Below are positions 11,515 to 21,900 of a stretch of DNA of 62,000 nt, one piece after another (position 1 is the stretch's first letter; the number at the start of each line of letters is the position of its first letter). The stretch is taken from the NCBI GenBank assembly GCA_905221605.1, contig CAJNDS010000202.1, positions 520,404 to 582,403 of the forward strand. Direction: 5' to 3'. The stretch comes from Symbiodinium natans (taxonomy: Eukaryota; Sar; Dinophyceae; Suessiales; Symbiodiniaceae). The notes under the pieces were generated by a model. It was not told the DNA's origin. It searched no databases and worked only from the letters and a program-made list of their open reading frames with translations. Both the position numbers and the translations under genes were made by a program.

Positions 11515-11614
11515 TGGGATGTTCCCCCTTATGCTAACAATCCTTAGTTGGGATTTATAGTACCCGCTATTGTAGTCCCGATTAAGGACTGTTAGTATAA
11601 GCGGGAACATCCCA
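11515..11614. repeat. MITE-like family A
   Basis: GGGATGTTCCCCCTTATGCT and inverted GGGATGTTCCCGCTTATACT. Confidence 0.85.
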
Positions 11615-13042
11615 ACTCTAAACCATATTGGGTTTGGGGGTTTGGGTTTGGGGGGGGGTTCGGGGGCCGTTGCTGCCTCTGACCCCTGGGGGTTGATCTA
11701 AGGGAGGGGGCCGCCCGCCTGCACCGGCTGCCGCATTAAGCAGCCAAAGCAGCAGCCAACAAAAAACAGAAGCCATGGCCATAGCTATGCCCTCAGCCTC
11801 AAAAACGAATCCAACAACTAAACGTGCGATGGCTACCATTTCAGGTAGGCTTAAAGTAGAGATGTCTGCGGCCTACAAAAAGAAGCTCAGAAGAATGCAG
11901 GAGCAGAGGGCTGACATGGATGAAGCCATACTGTTGCGACACAGGCCCCAACAAACTCGAACTGCATTTTTATAGTTGCCTGGTCGCTTGGGCCGCTGTA
12001 GGAAGATGCATCTCAAACCGAATCAACCACGGGCGACCCATGACTGAAGGCCCTTCCCCTGCCGAGCACGGCCCTGGCATGCAAAGTAGCAGATTTGTTT
12101 CGAAGAATTCCCCACAGCAGCCCTCAACCCGAAACCCTATAAACCCCCCCCCCCCCCCCTATCATTGCTTCCCACTTATGTTTCTGTGGTCTGCCCCCAC
12201 TTCAAACCTGGCTTCAACAAGCAGCAAGCCAGAAGCGGCTGGTGGCTTCGGGCTTCGGAGAAACGGAAGCTGATTGCCAGGGATGCGGGCTTTGACATGT
12301 TTTGACTGCTTGTCATCCGTGACGATAGCTAACCCTAAACCCTAAACCCAAGATGGTCTACACGCCGCTCTCAGGGACTCCGGTGTACTGCGCCCCTCTG
12401 CAGTACCTCAGCGGATCAAGGAGACGGGCCTACATTATCATTATGCTACTAATGAGTCGATAGCAACCCTAAACCCTAAACCCTAAACCCTAGACCCTAA
12501 AGCTTAAACCCTAAACCCTAAACCCTAAACCCTAAACCCTAAACCTTAAACCCTAAAACGAACCGAAGGGGTGCAGACTTCGATGCCTCGGTCGCTTCTT
12601 ACAGTTTACAGAGGAACTCAAGGTGGGTTTAGGGTTTAGGGTTCAGGGTTCAGGGTTCAGGGTTAACCTTCGGGATTCTTCTACGAGCGGTCAAGAAGGT
12701 TTACAGCAAACTCCAGAAAGTTCCATCTTTTTGGAGTTTACTGTCTGGCTACCTACTCCACACCATGCAGAGACATGTCGACGCTCGCAGTCGCCAAAAG
12801 GGGGGTGCGGGGGGGGGGGGAGGGAGGCTCGAGGCTTGAGCGGGTTCAGTCAGCCCTAAACCCTAAACCCTAAACCCTAAACCCTAAACCCTAAACCCTA
12901 AACCCTAAACCCTAAACCCTAGGCTTCGGACTTAGGGCAACAAAAGCGGCCACTACTTGCCGGCAACTGCTGCAAACCCTGATGCCAGCGAGACAGGAAG
13001 TTAGGCTCGTCTAAACCCTAGGCCCTGTAGGGGGGCCCATGT

Positions 13043-13145
13043 TGGGCTGTTCCCCCTTTTGCTAACAGTCCTTAATAGGGAATATAATAGGGGGTAAGGA
13101 CAATCCCTATTACGGAGTGTTAGTAGAAGGGTGAACCACATCCCA
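13043..13145. repeat. MITE-like family A, degenerate
   Basis: Arms GGGCTGTTCCCCCTTTTGCT and a drifted right arm. Confidence 0.7.
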
Positions 13146-13506
13146 AGGCCTATGCTATCGTGTTTTTTGTTTTGTTAAGCTTTACGTTTTGCAAGTCTCC
13201 GGCTTCGTTGCCGATGCTTCTCCGGCGTTGCCATTGGGGGGGGGGGGGGGGGGCTCTGGGTTTGCATGTAGCATTGCGTTTCTCGAGTGCGAGTGTGCAT
13301 ATGTGTGTGCAGGGTATTGCGAGAGAGGTAGCTCGGCCGAAAGTCAATATCATGTTACCCATAGTGGTATCATATAACTCTAGCTTTCCTTAAGGATCGA
13401 GGTATCCCAGATTCCTGAAAAAAACAACAGCGTCTCCTGTACCCGGGACCTCAAAAGCCAGTCGGCCGGCGGGGGCGGCAAGCTTTTCTGTACGCAGCGC
13501 GCTAAA

Positions 13507-14287
13507 TCAGGCAGCCCAGCACACCAAGAAAGCCCTCACCAAGGCTGCAAAGGGAGCCATGGCGATGGAGTATCGACGGATGGTGTTGTGATCGAAGCTT
13601 CTGGGCTTTTGCTCCACAATGTGCTGCACGGCGAGCTGACTCTCGAAGCTTACTTGGCGGGGCTCGAGGGCGATCAGCTTTGACACCACATCCTTCCCGC
13701 CCAGAAACTGTTTCATCGATGCCCAGGAGATGTCTCTACAACCAACCAGGCCTTGGTAGCCCAGTAACCGTACTCTAATATGGGCACCCTTTTCGGAGGG
13801 TTGGCTACTGCATAAGGGGAACCTTGAACCAAAGAAATGAAAAAGGGTACCACTGGGCCACCAAGAGTCTTAACACTGCAGACAGCACGTCACGCAGGGG
13901 CTCAGGTGGCATTCTCAATGCCTTGACTTCTTGCAAGTAATCGCTCCTTACCTGGGAAACGGCCGTGCGAGCCTCTTGCAAACCGTTGGCAGCTTCTTCG
14001 GGCAAAGTTCGGCGAATCACTTCCAGAGAGGCGTCCTCGCGAAGGACATCCGTGGACGCCAGAGGAGAGCCCTGGAGCATCAAGACGGGGCGAGCGTCAT
14101 CGTAAAGCATGGCGGCCAACTGACTTTGCAGAACTCCCACAGGGCATGGCCCTTCCTGCTGTAGCTCAGCAAGGAGATCACCATTCAAAGCGCTTCGGCA
14201 CTCCACATGGAATGGTAGATTCTCGGAATCCAAGTTCGGTCGAGTTGCAGGCGTCCCCGGGCCCACAGGTACATCCGCAGCACTCAT
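13507..14287 (-). CDS. ubiquitin-like/dynein-stalk-like protein, copy 1
   Basis: Two exons, 14,287-13,870 and 13,751-13,507, give 220 residues with no frame break. Residues ~26-92 look like a ubiquitin-like fold (FHVECRSALNGDLLAEL, then LMLQGSPLASTDVL, then SLEVIRR). Residues ~100-216 match the start of the dynein heavy-chain coiled-coil stalk: EVKALRMPPEPLRDVLSAVL, then SWASMKQFLGG, then a tail with SFD, a Ser-Ala pair and VRAFL. The AAA+ motor is absent, so it is not a motor; a scaffold or microtubule-related role is only a guess. The start ATG opens the frame. The 118-bp intron has a GA donor (A|GACTC) and an AAG|G acceptor, and is an inverted-repeat element. It is duplicated 2,095 bp downstream. 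Confidence 0.68.
13752..13869 (-). repeat. inverted-repeat introner in copy 1 gene
   Basis: The intron is bounded by CTTGGTGGCCCAGTGG and, inverted, CTTGGTAGCCCAGTAACC. These terminal inverted repeats start 4 nt inside the donor and end exactly at the acceptor AAG. The element therefore makes up nearly the whole intron. Confidence 0.6.
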
Positions 14288-14364
14288 GACAAGAAATCCT
14301 GATGGTCCCTGGCAACCTTTAAGCCTTTGCTGGTTCAGCAGTACTTTATGGGCAACATAATTGG

Positions 14365-14460
14365 GGGTTTCCGGGTACGTTATTTTGGTCCTTTATAAGG
14401 GGATCCTAGTACTTGGCGTCCATATTGAGGGTACCCTGCCCTATTCTCGTGAACACCCAT
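14365..14460. repeat. MITE-like family D
   Basis: GGGGGTTTCCGGGTACGTTA ... CTATTCTCGTGAACACCC. Same family as the RidA intron. Confidence 0.75.
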
Positions 14461-14943
14461 CTCCTGTATAGCTCCTACAGTAGCTGCAGCCCTGGCACAG
14501 TGGAGTTGGTATTGGGGATTTAGCTCCAAGCGCTAAGCCCTAAACCTAAACCCTTTTGAAACCGGACCTGATGACTTTGTAGACCCTTTGTCCCAGAGAC
14601 TTCGTCCGCCCCGAAAACCCTAAACCCTAAACCCTTACCCTGGCTGGGGGCACATGTGGCAGCTTTCCCTCGAGCTCCAAGGGCAGATGGCTTTGCAACG
14701 GCCGCTCAAAGGATAGGGCTCGGGTTTAGGGCTTAGGGTTTAGGGCTTAAGGTTTAGGGTTAGGGTTTAGGGTTTAGGGCTAGGGCTTAGGGTTCAGGGT
14801 TTAGGGTTTAGGGCTTCCACGCCCACTTGTTGGTGGAGCTCCTGTCCAAGTATACGATGTCTTGGGAACGGAGGGCCCGGAAGTCATGAGCATTTGGGGC
14901 TTGGGTTCTACCCTAAACCCTAAACCCTAAACCCGAAACCTCT

Positions 14944-15112
14944 ACGGTTCCAAGTATGGGCCCGTGATTTGGTGTCCCTTGTCATACAACCTGTACATAC
15001 ACTGTACAGACTAAGGGCCCTATAGACTTCGGATCCATAAGACCCTAAGCCTTAAACCCTAAACCCTAAACCCTAAACCCTAAACCCTCAAGGGCAAGGG
15101 ACCATACTGATC
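14944..15112. repeat. MITE-like family F
   Basis: TTCCAAGTATGGGCCCGTGA ... AAGGGACCATACTGATC, interrupted by CCCTAAA. Confidence 0.65.
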
Positions 15113-15601
15113 GCTCAGTTCCAAACTCGGATGGGGTGGCATGGGCAGGTGCGTACGCAGACTGAGGCTGCCCTCAGAAAGCTTTTGGGCTTTAGGGGTA
15201 TAGGGTTTTGGTGAGGAGCCCATAGAGGGTAATTATAATTCCTATTGAGGAGTGTTAGGCCTATACCATCATCCTCTAGAAGCGTTACGTTTTGCAAGTC
15301 TCCCCGGCTTCATTGCCGGTGCTTCTCAAAGATTGCTATGGGTGGGGGGGGAGGGGGTTGCATGTGCCATTGCATTTCGGGTGCGTGTGTACATATGTGT
15401 GTGTGTGTGCAGGGTCTTGCGAGAGAGGTAGAAAGGCCGAAAGTCAATAATCATGTTACCCATAGTGGCATTATATTACTATAGCTTACCTTAAGGATTG
15501 AGATATCCCAGATTCCTGAGAAAACGACAAAACAGCGTCTCCTGTACTCGGGACCTCGAAAGCCGGTCGGCGGGAAGCTTTTCTGTACACAGTGTGCTAA
15601 A

Positions 15602-16382
15602 TCAGGCAGCCCAGCACACCAAGAAAGCCCTCACCAAGGCTGCAAAGGAAGCCATAGCGGTGGAGCATCGACGGATGACGTCGTGATCGAAGCTCTTGGC
15701 CTTTTGCTCCACAATGCGCTGCACGGCGAGCTGGCTCTCGAAGCTTACTTGGCGGGGCTCGAGGGCGATCAGCATTAACACCACGTCCCTGCGGCCCAGA
15801 AACTTTCTCATCGATGCCCAGGAGATGTCTCTACAACCAACCAGGCCTTGGTAGCCCAGTAACCGTACTCTAATATGGGCACCCTTTTCGGAGGGTTGGC
15901 TACTGCATAAGGGGAACCTTGAACCGAAAACAGGGAAAGGGGTACCACTGGGCGACCACGAAGCTTAACACTGCAGACAGCACGTCATGCAGAGGCTCAG
16001 GTGGCATTCTCAATGCCTTGATGTCTTGCAGGTGATCGCTCCTTACGTGGGAAACGGCCGCGCGAGCCTCTTGCAAACAGTTGGCAGCTTCTTCGGGCAA
16101 AGTTCGGCGAATCACTTCCAGAGAGGCGTCCTCGCGAAGGACATCCGTGGACGCCAGAGGAGAGCCCTGGAGCATCAAGACGGGGCGAGCGTCATCGTAG
16201 AACAGGGCGGCCAACTGACTTTGCAGAACTCCCACAGGGCATGGCCCCTCCTGCCGTAGCTCAGCAAGGAGATCACCGTTCAAAGCGCTCCGGCACTCCA
16301 CATGGAATGGTAGATTCTCGACCTCCAAGTTCGGTCGAGTTGCAGGCGTCCCCGGGCGCACAGGTGCATCCGCAGCACTCAT
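15602..16382 (-). CDS. ubiquitin-like/dynein-stalk-like protein, copy 2
   Basis: Paralog of the gene at 13,507-14,287 with identical structure: exon 1 16,382-15,965 (418 nt), a 118-bp intron, exon 2 15,846-15,602 (245 nt), 220 residues. Only scattered substitutions are seen (for example MLYDD to LFYDD and QVRSDY to HVRSDH), so both frames appear maintained. The intron donor is GC here (A|GCTTC) against GA in copy 1, at the same position. The ubiquitin-like region covers residues ~26-92 and the stalk motif KALRMPPEPL lies at ~122-131. The duplication is probably recent, because flanking repeats are also shared. Confidence 0.68.
15847..15964 (-). repeat. inverted-repeat introner in copy 2 gene
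   Basis: Same element, length and position as 13,752-13,869. The 5' terminal repeat has drifted (CGTGGTCGCCCAGTGG) while the 3' end CTTGGTAGCCCAGTAACC (inverted) is intact. Confidence 0.6.
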
Positions 16383-16446
16383 GACAAGAAATCCTGATGG
16401 TCCCCGGTAACCTTTGCTTGTTCAGCAGTACCTTATAGGGAACATA

Positions 16447-16563
16447 TGGGGGTTTCCGCCATTAGGGGTACCAGGGTACCTTATTTTGGGTCCTTACTAT
16501 AAGGGGATCCTACTTGCTATTTGGGGGTCTACAATAAGGGTCCCCCATTTTCGTAAACCCCCA
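16447..16563. repeat. MITE-like family D
   Basis: Paralogous to 14,365 within the tandem duplication. Confidence 0.75.
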
Positions 16564-16904
16564 TATCCTGTGTAGCTCCTAGCGCTCCAAACCCTAAACC
16601 CTAAACCCTTTCGAAACCGGACTTGATGACTGCGTAAACGCGCGCCGAAAACCCTAAACCCTAGACCCCAAACCCTAAAACCTGAACCCTAAACGCTAAA
16701 CCCTAAATCCTGGCTGGGGACACATGTGGCAGCTGTCCCTCGAGCTCCAAGGGCAGATGGCTTTGCAACGGCGGCTTATAGGTTTAGGGTTTAGGGTTTA
16801 GGGCTTCCGCGCCCACTTGTTGGCCGACCTCTTCCTGTTCAAGTATACGATGTTTTGGGAGCGGAGGGCCCGGAAGTGTTGAGCATGTGGGCTTGGGTTC
16901 TAAA

Positions 16905-17046
16905 GTTCCAAGTATGGGCCCTTAATTTGGGGTCCCTTGTTGTATATTTATAACCCTTACATACACTATACATTATGATTATAAGGGCCCATACTTCGGA
17001 CCCACATAAACAAGGGTAAGGGACCATACTAGGGGCCCACAGTTCC
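16905..17046. repeat. MITE-like family F
   Basis: TTCCAAGTATGGGCCCTTAA ... AAGGGACCATACTAGGG. Confidence 0.7.
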
Positions 17047-17079
17047 AACCTTTGACCAGATTTTGGTGAGCCCAACCCC

Positions 17080-18784
17080 TAAACCCTAAACCCTAAACGC
17101 CCCCTCCTGTAAGGGCCTAGCTAGGTATATGTTAACCACCACCGCTCAAAGTTTGGGACTAGCCTGCCATTTGCATGGATCAGGATTTGGGGTTCAAGGC
17201 TTCTGCTGCGTGATCTGAGGGCCGAGCGATAGGGTTTAGTCTTTTTGCGGGTGGCCGGGCAGGGTTTGGGAACCCTAAACCCTAAACCCTAAACCCCAAA
17301 CCCTAAACCCTAAACCCTGAACCCCAAACCCTAACAATAATAAATAGACCCTACTGGGGCTTAGGGTTTGCTCTCGTCCAAGCCGCTCAGGGCAGCCTCT
17401 GCGGGCCGCAGGCAGCGATGGCGGCACCAAAGCTGGCCGTGCTCCTGGGCCCAGCACTTCCCTAAACCCTAAACCCTAAACCCCAAACCCTAAACCCCAA
17501 ACCCTAAACCCCAAACACTAACCCTAAACCCCAAACCCTAGACCCTAAACCCTAAGCACTTGGGGTTGAGAGCTGTCCCTGCATGATCGTGTGCAGCTTA
17601 AGGTGTGCTTGGGGTTTGCCTCTTAAGCCCTCTCTCTCAAGCCCTAGGCCCAAAGTTTGCACTCTTGGTTTACGCCGTGTCTTCAAGAACCTTCGCCCTC
17701 TTCCGGGCCCTAGATGCGGAAGCCCATTCCCCTAAACCCTAAACCCTAAACCCTAAATCCTAAACCCTAAACCCTAAACCCCAGAACCCCGAAGAGTCCA
17801 AGGGGGATATATTGAGAGCGTGCTTTGCATCTCAACAGGTGGTCCCGAAGGGAATGCAGGCTGAAGACCATGAGGTCTGCGGAAGCTGGGCCTTGGGGCT
17901 TCTCCGCCTCCGCCTCCCTCTCTTCTCCTCCTCCGCGGACAAGGGATCAAGGATTAAGGGATCAAGGGTTGAGGGGTTTAGGGGTAAGGGTTTAGGAGTT
18001 TAGGGTTAAGGGACAGGGTTAAGGGTTTAGGGTTTAGGGCTAGGGGTTCAGGGGCTAAACGGGCCCAGAGGTGCAAGACCCACAAAGATGACCTCGTTCA
18101 ATTCAGTGGCCGATACTTAAAGGCGCCTGAGTATGATTGCCACTCGGCCTTTTTCTTGCCACGTGCCGAGGGTGAAGCTTCTTCCTTGCACGGCATTCCA
18201 TATACATGGGTTCCCCTACTACTCCCCCCTATGCTACCCTACCAGAATGAAGGCTACTTAGGAATTAAGCCTAAATAAGGTTGTTTAAGGGGGGAAACTA
18301 GGTTGGGTAGTAGGGAAACCCCTGATGTAATATGATCTATGTGGCCTCTCGGCATAGGAACTGCAGACGCCTAGACTTGTTCTTTCCGCGTTGGGAGGCC
18401 CAGCACTTGCAGCTTCAGAAGCCTTCCAGCACGCAAGCTCCGCGGAATGGAAGGGCACGTCCCCGTGTCGTCGGCCAAAGCATTCATGTATGGTCAGTTC
18501 TAGAAGTAGCCGCATTGCAGTGCGCGGATCCGGGGGGGGGGGGGGGAACCTCGACAGCAGGTCCAGAAAGGGAACCTCCTGCCAGAGCATGCCAGAGCCA
18601 TCAACCTCCATGCACAGCTCTGCCCCGGAGGTCTCGGAGCTTGTCCAGGCCTTGAAGGTTCATGCCGCGCCCAGTAACGCGCTCCACGGTAGCTCCGCGG
18701 GCTTCGAAGGTCGTGGGTCATGCAGGACATGTCCAAGTTCGAAGTCACACGATCCGAGAATTGCCACGCGTGCAAGAACTCAAC
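17080..18784. other. no gene fixed; scattered minus coding-like fragments
   Basis: Downstream of the repeat gene's stop. Minus fragments: SFGAAIAACG near 17,415-17,445 (PPR-like), KKKAEWQSYSGAFKYRPLN then stop at 18,098, and open frames at 18,285-18,780. They may belong to another minus-strand gene. Confidence 0.3.
18207..18326. repeat. single-copy inverted-repeat element
   Basis: GGTTCCCCTACTACTCCC ... inverted GGTTTCCCTACTACCC. ~115 bp. Confidence 0.65.
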
Positions 18785-18955
18785 CTACTTGACCCTGATA
18801 TCCCTGCGGCAGATGTCTGAGAGCAGCCTCACGAGGGTGGCCGCATCGTTCTCTTCGATGGCCGGCAGGGCTTTCATGATTTCTGGGGCTGCATACTTCA
18901 AGTACTCTGTGGCCACCAGGCAGTTTGCCAAGTCCTGTGGGATCATGACGTGCAC
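18785..18955 (-). CDS. terminal exon, degenerate last repeat and stop
   Basis: 57 codons with TAG at 18,785-18,787. Begins VHVMIPQDLANCLVATEYLK (Trp replaced by Val), then APEIMKALPAI and a C-terminal cap LVRLLSDICRRDIRVK. The length and the degenerate repeat suit a C-terminus. Confidence 0.55.
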   Translation of the reverse strand: MHVMIPQDLANCLVATEYLKYAAPEIMKALPAIEENDAATLVRLLSDICRRDIRVK

Positions 18956-21900
18956 CTGGGGGTCAAGAACAGGTTTAGGGGTTGGGGTTTAGGGTTTAGG
19001 GGTCAAGAACAGTGTGCAGACCTGAATTCTCGTCAGCGGGCGCGAGACCCACAACAACACGTCAAACAAGACTAAAGTTGGGATGTTCACCCTTATACTG
19101 ACAGTCCTAAGTAGGCACTGCAATAGGGGGGGGGGGGGGGTACAACAAATCCTCATCAAGGACTGCTAGCATAAGGGGGCACATCCCAAATCAAGCACAG
19201 CAAAAAGGACAAAACAAGACGACCCTATTTAAACCCTAAACCCTAAACCCTAAACCCTAAGCCCTAAACCCTAAACCCTAAACCAAAAACAGAGCCCCGG
19301 CCTTTTCCGGGATCTGCTCGGCGAGGGCTGGGACGGCCTTCAGCACCAGAAGGGGAATATGGGCCTACTCTGGGTTCTAGTAGCCCTAAACCCTAAACCC
19401 TAAACCCTAAAAACCCTAAACCCTAAACCCGGGGTTCCAGGCCTTCAGCACCTCCGGAGTTGCGTACTTCAAGATCGAGGCCGCCCAGAGGCAGTTCGAT
19501 AACTCCTGCGAGGAGCCAGCAAGCCACAACCCATATGGGTGCCCAGACCCCTGGGAGGATCCAAAAAGTAGATCCCCTTAAGGGTTCCTAAGAATCACCC
19601 AATAGTAGAAAAGGGTATTATTTGGGGCTTCTACTTTTTGGATCCTCCCAGGGGTCTGGGTGGTTGTCAAAATTATGGTCCCTTACTATGATACGGCACC
19701 TAATATTTAGGGTACCCTAAACGGGATCAGAACTTTGACAACCACCCATATGGGGGTTTCCGGTTTCCGAAATTTGGGGGCGGGGGGGGGGGGGGGGGTA
19801 GGGGCCTTCTAGGGGTCCTTCTTACTACTTTTTGTGGGACGAGATTAGAGGTCCCTTACTTTCGCAAACCCCCATGATATCCGTTGGAGTGTGGGTTCAA
19901 GGCACGTGTGGAATCATGTAGCTGCAGCGCGACAATGCCGAATCTGAAGAAGGAAATATGGGCGGAGGTATGTTTGCAGCTCTTTCGGGCTTGGGGCTTC
20001 GACTACAGAGATTTCCCTTAAACCTTATGACGCCTAAAATCCCTGAACCCGAAACCGCAGAGGTCCGCATACATCTGAAACGTGCCTTGCACCCAACTGG
20101 TCTGTTGCTTCGCTGATGTGTTCGTGATTCGACATGTCCCAAGGCCCTTCGGCCTCCAAGCCGGAAGCCTTGTCAACAGGGTTCTGCCCTATCGAGCTCC
20201 CGCAAAATCCTTTGGACCCCCCATTTTTCTCCCAGAGCTTCAGAAAACTTTGAACCCTATAAAACCCTAAACCCCCCCACACTCGCGCCTGTGAGTTGAA
20301 CTCCTCCGCCCGGGAAGGAATTTGACGCGAGATGGCCGGCACCACCTGTGGGGTGCACGGATTAGGGTTTAGGGTTTAGGGTTTAGGGTTTAGGATTTAG
20401 GGTTTAGGGTACGTAGGGAGAGCTTGAGTTTATGGCACTGGGATTAGGGTTCAAGAAAGGTTTCGTCCCTCGGCTTAGTGGGTTAAATTCGGGTTTGGGC
20501 CATTGGGGCACAAAGTGCCGCTCAATGAAGGAACTTTTTGGTACCGGATTTCACAGTGACATCCCCTAGATTCTGTTTACTCCTTTGCCTACGGGTGTAT
20601 CGTGCTTCTCGGGGTGAGAAGGCAGAAGCGCAGCGTTGGCAACATTCCGCTTCGTCTTCTATTTTCTCCCCGAGCCGCAGCTCGAGCACTGGTGGGGCTA
20701 AGATAAACCCTAAACCCTTAACCCTAAACCCGAAACCCTAAACCCTGAACCCGAAACCCTAAACCCGAAACCCTAAACCCTAAACCTATAAACCCGAAAC
20801 CCGAAACCGCACCTCGAGCACCTCGGGCACAGCGGCCTGGAGATTTGCTGCCGCCCAAAGGCTGATCGATAGGTCCTGCCATGTGGCGGTTTCCGAAAAT
20901 AGGGTTTAGGGTTTAGGGTTTAGGGTTTATTTAGGGTTTAGGGTTTATTTAGGGTTTAGGGTTTATTTAGGGTTTGGGTATTTTTTGGGGTTTAGGGTTT
21001 CTAGGGTTGTCCCTTTAAAGGGATTCTATTCTTTTCCAAGGCTTGGGGCTTCAGCGTTTGGGGCGGGGGGGGGGGGGGGTTTAGGCGCACTAAGGGTTTA
21101 GTATAAAAGCTTCCGAGTTATCCAACTGTGTTGCTCACACTTGGGCCATGTACACTTCGATTCGAGACAGCAAATTGGATCTTGCAGTTCAGGTTCAGCA
21201 GTGGTGCAGGACTTCGTGCTTCAGGAGTCAGGCGCTGATCGGGGTATTTGGGGCAGCAGCTCCTGGGGGTTCATCTCGCGCCCTCGCGCAGACACGGCCG
21301 CTCCCAGGGCGGGCACCGCCTCGAGCACCGCTGGCGCGGCTTCTTGGAGGTTTGCAGCTGCCCAGAGGCAGCTCGATAGCTCCTGGGCGTTGAACTCGGC
21401 GACCTTCTCTGGAATGCCTCAGCCAGTCAAGGCGAGGGAGAGAGGTTTAACGCTGGTCTGCCCCAGACAGCTCGACTTCTAAGCCCGCAAAACCCACACC
21501 CCCACCCTACTGTCATTTGGAGCAGCTATAACAGCAGATGCTCTCTTTGGCCAGCAAGGCACGCTTTGCCAGCACGTCCACAATCTGCAGCACCTCCGCT
21601 TTGTGCAAACAAGCACAGGACACCAAGAACGCTCCGCGGCAAAGCCTACAAGCAAGCAGCCATCCCTGCCAAAACTCCAATGAAACCCTGTGTTTCGTCA
21701 GGGCGAGCTGCAGCTACAGCTACAATTTTGCTTGCCGGCCGCTTTCGGATCGACATCGCCCAGAAACCCTACTCCCAAAAAAATAGCTCGCTTCGACGGG
21801 AAAAGTCCACCTTGCAATCTAATGGGCCCTCAACCATCCAACCCAAAGCCATGCAACCCATCAAGGACCCGGAGAAGCAGTAGTTGCACATCACTGAACG

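Larger units (their letters stand above)
8870..13040. other. no gene recognised
   Basis: TTTAGGG blocks, families B, C, E and A, and long C runs (10,350; 11,372). Small open frames at 11,775-11,975 and 12,190-12,275 lack motifs. Confidence 0.4.
13080..17080. repeat. tandem duplication, ~2.1 kb unit
   Basis: Copy 1 ~13,080-15,200 and copy 2 ~15,201-17,080. Shared in order: a poly-G-interrupted 5' flank, the stalk-like gene, a family D element, CCCTAAA blocks, the CTGGCTGGGG...GGCAGATGGC segment (14,640 and 16,712), the CGCCCACTTGTTGG segment (14,820 and 16,808) and a family F element. TTTAGGG block lengths differ between copies. Confidence 0.75.
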
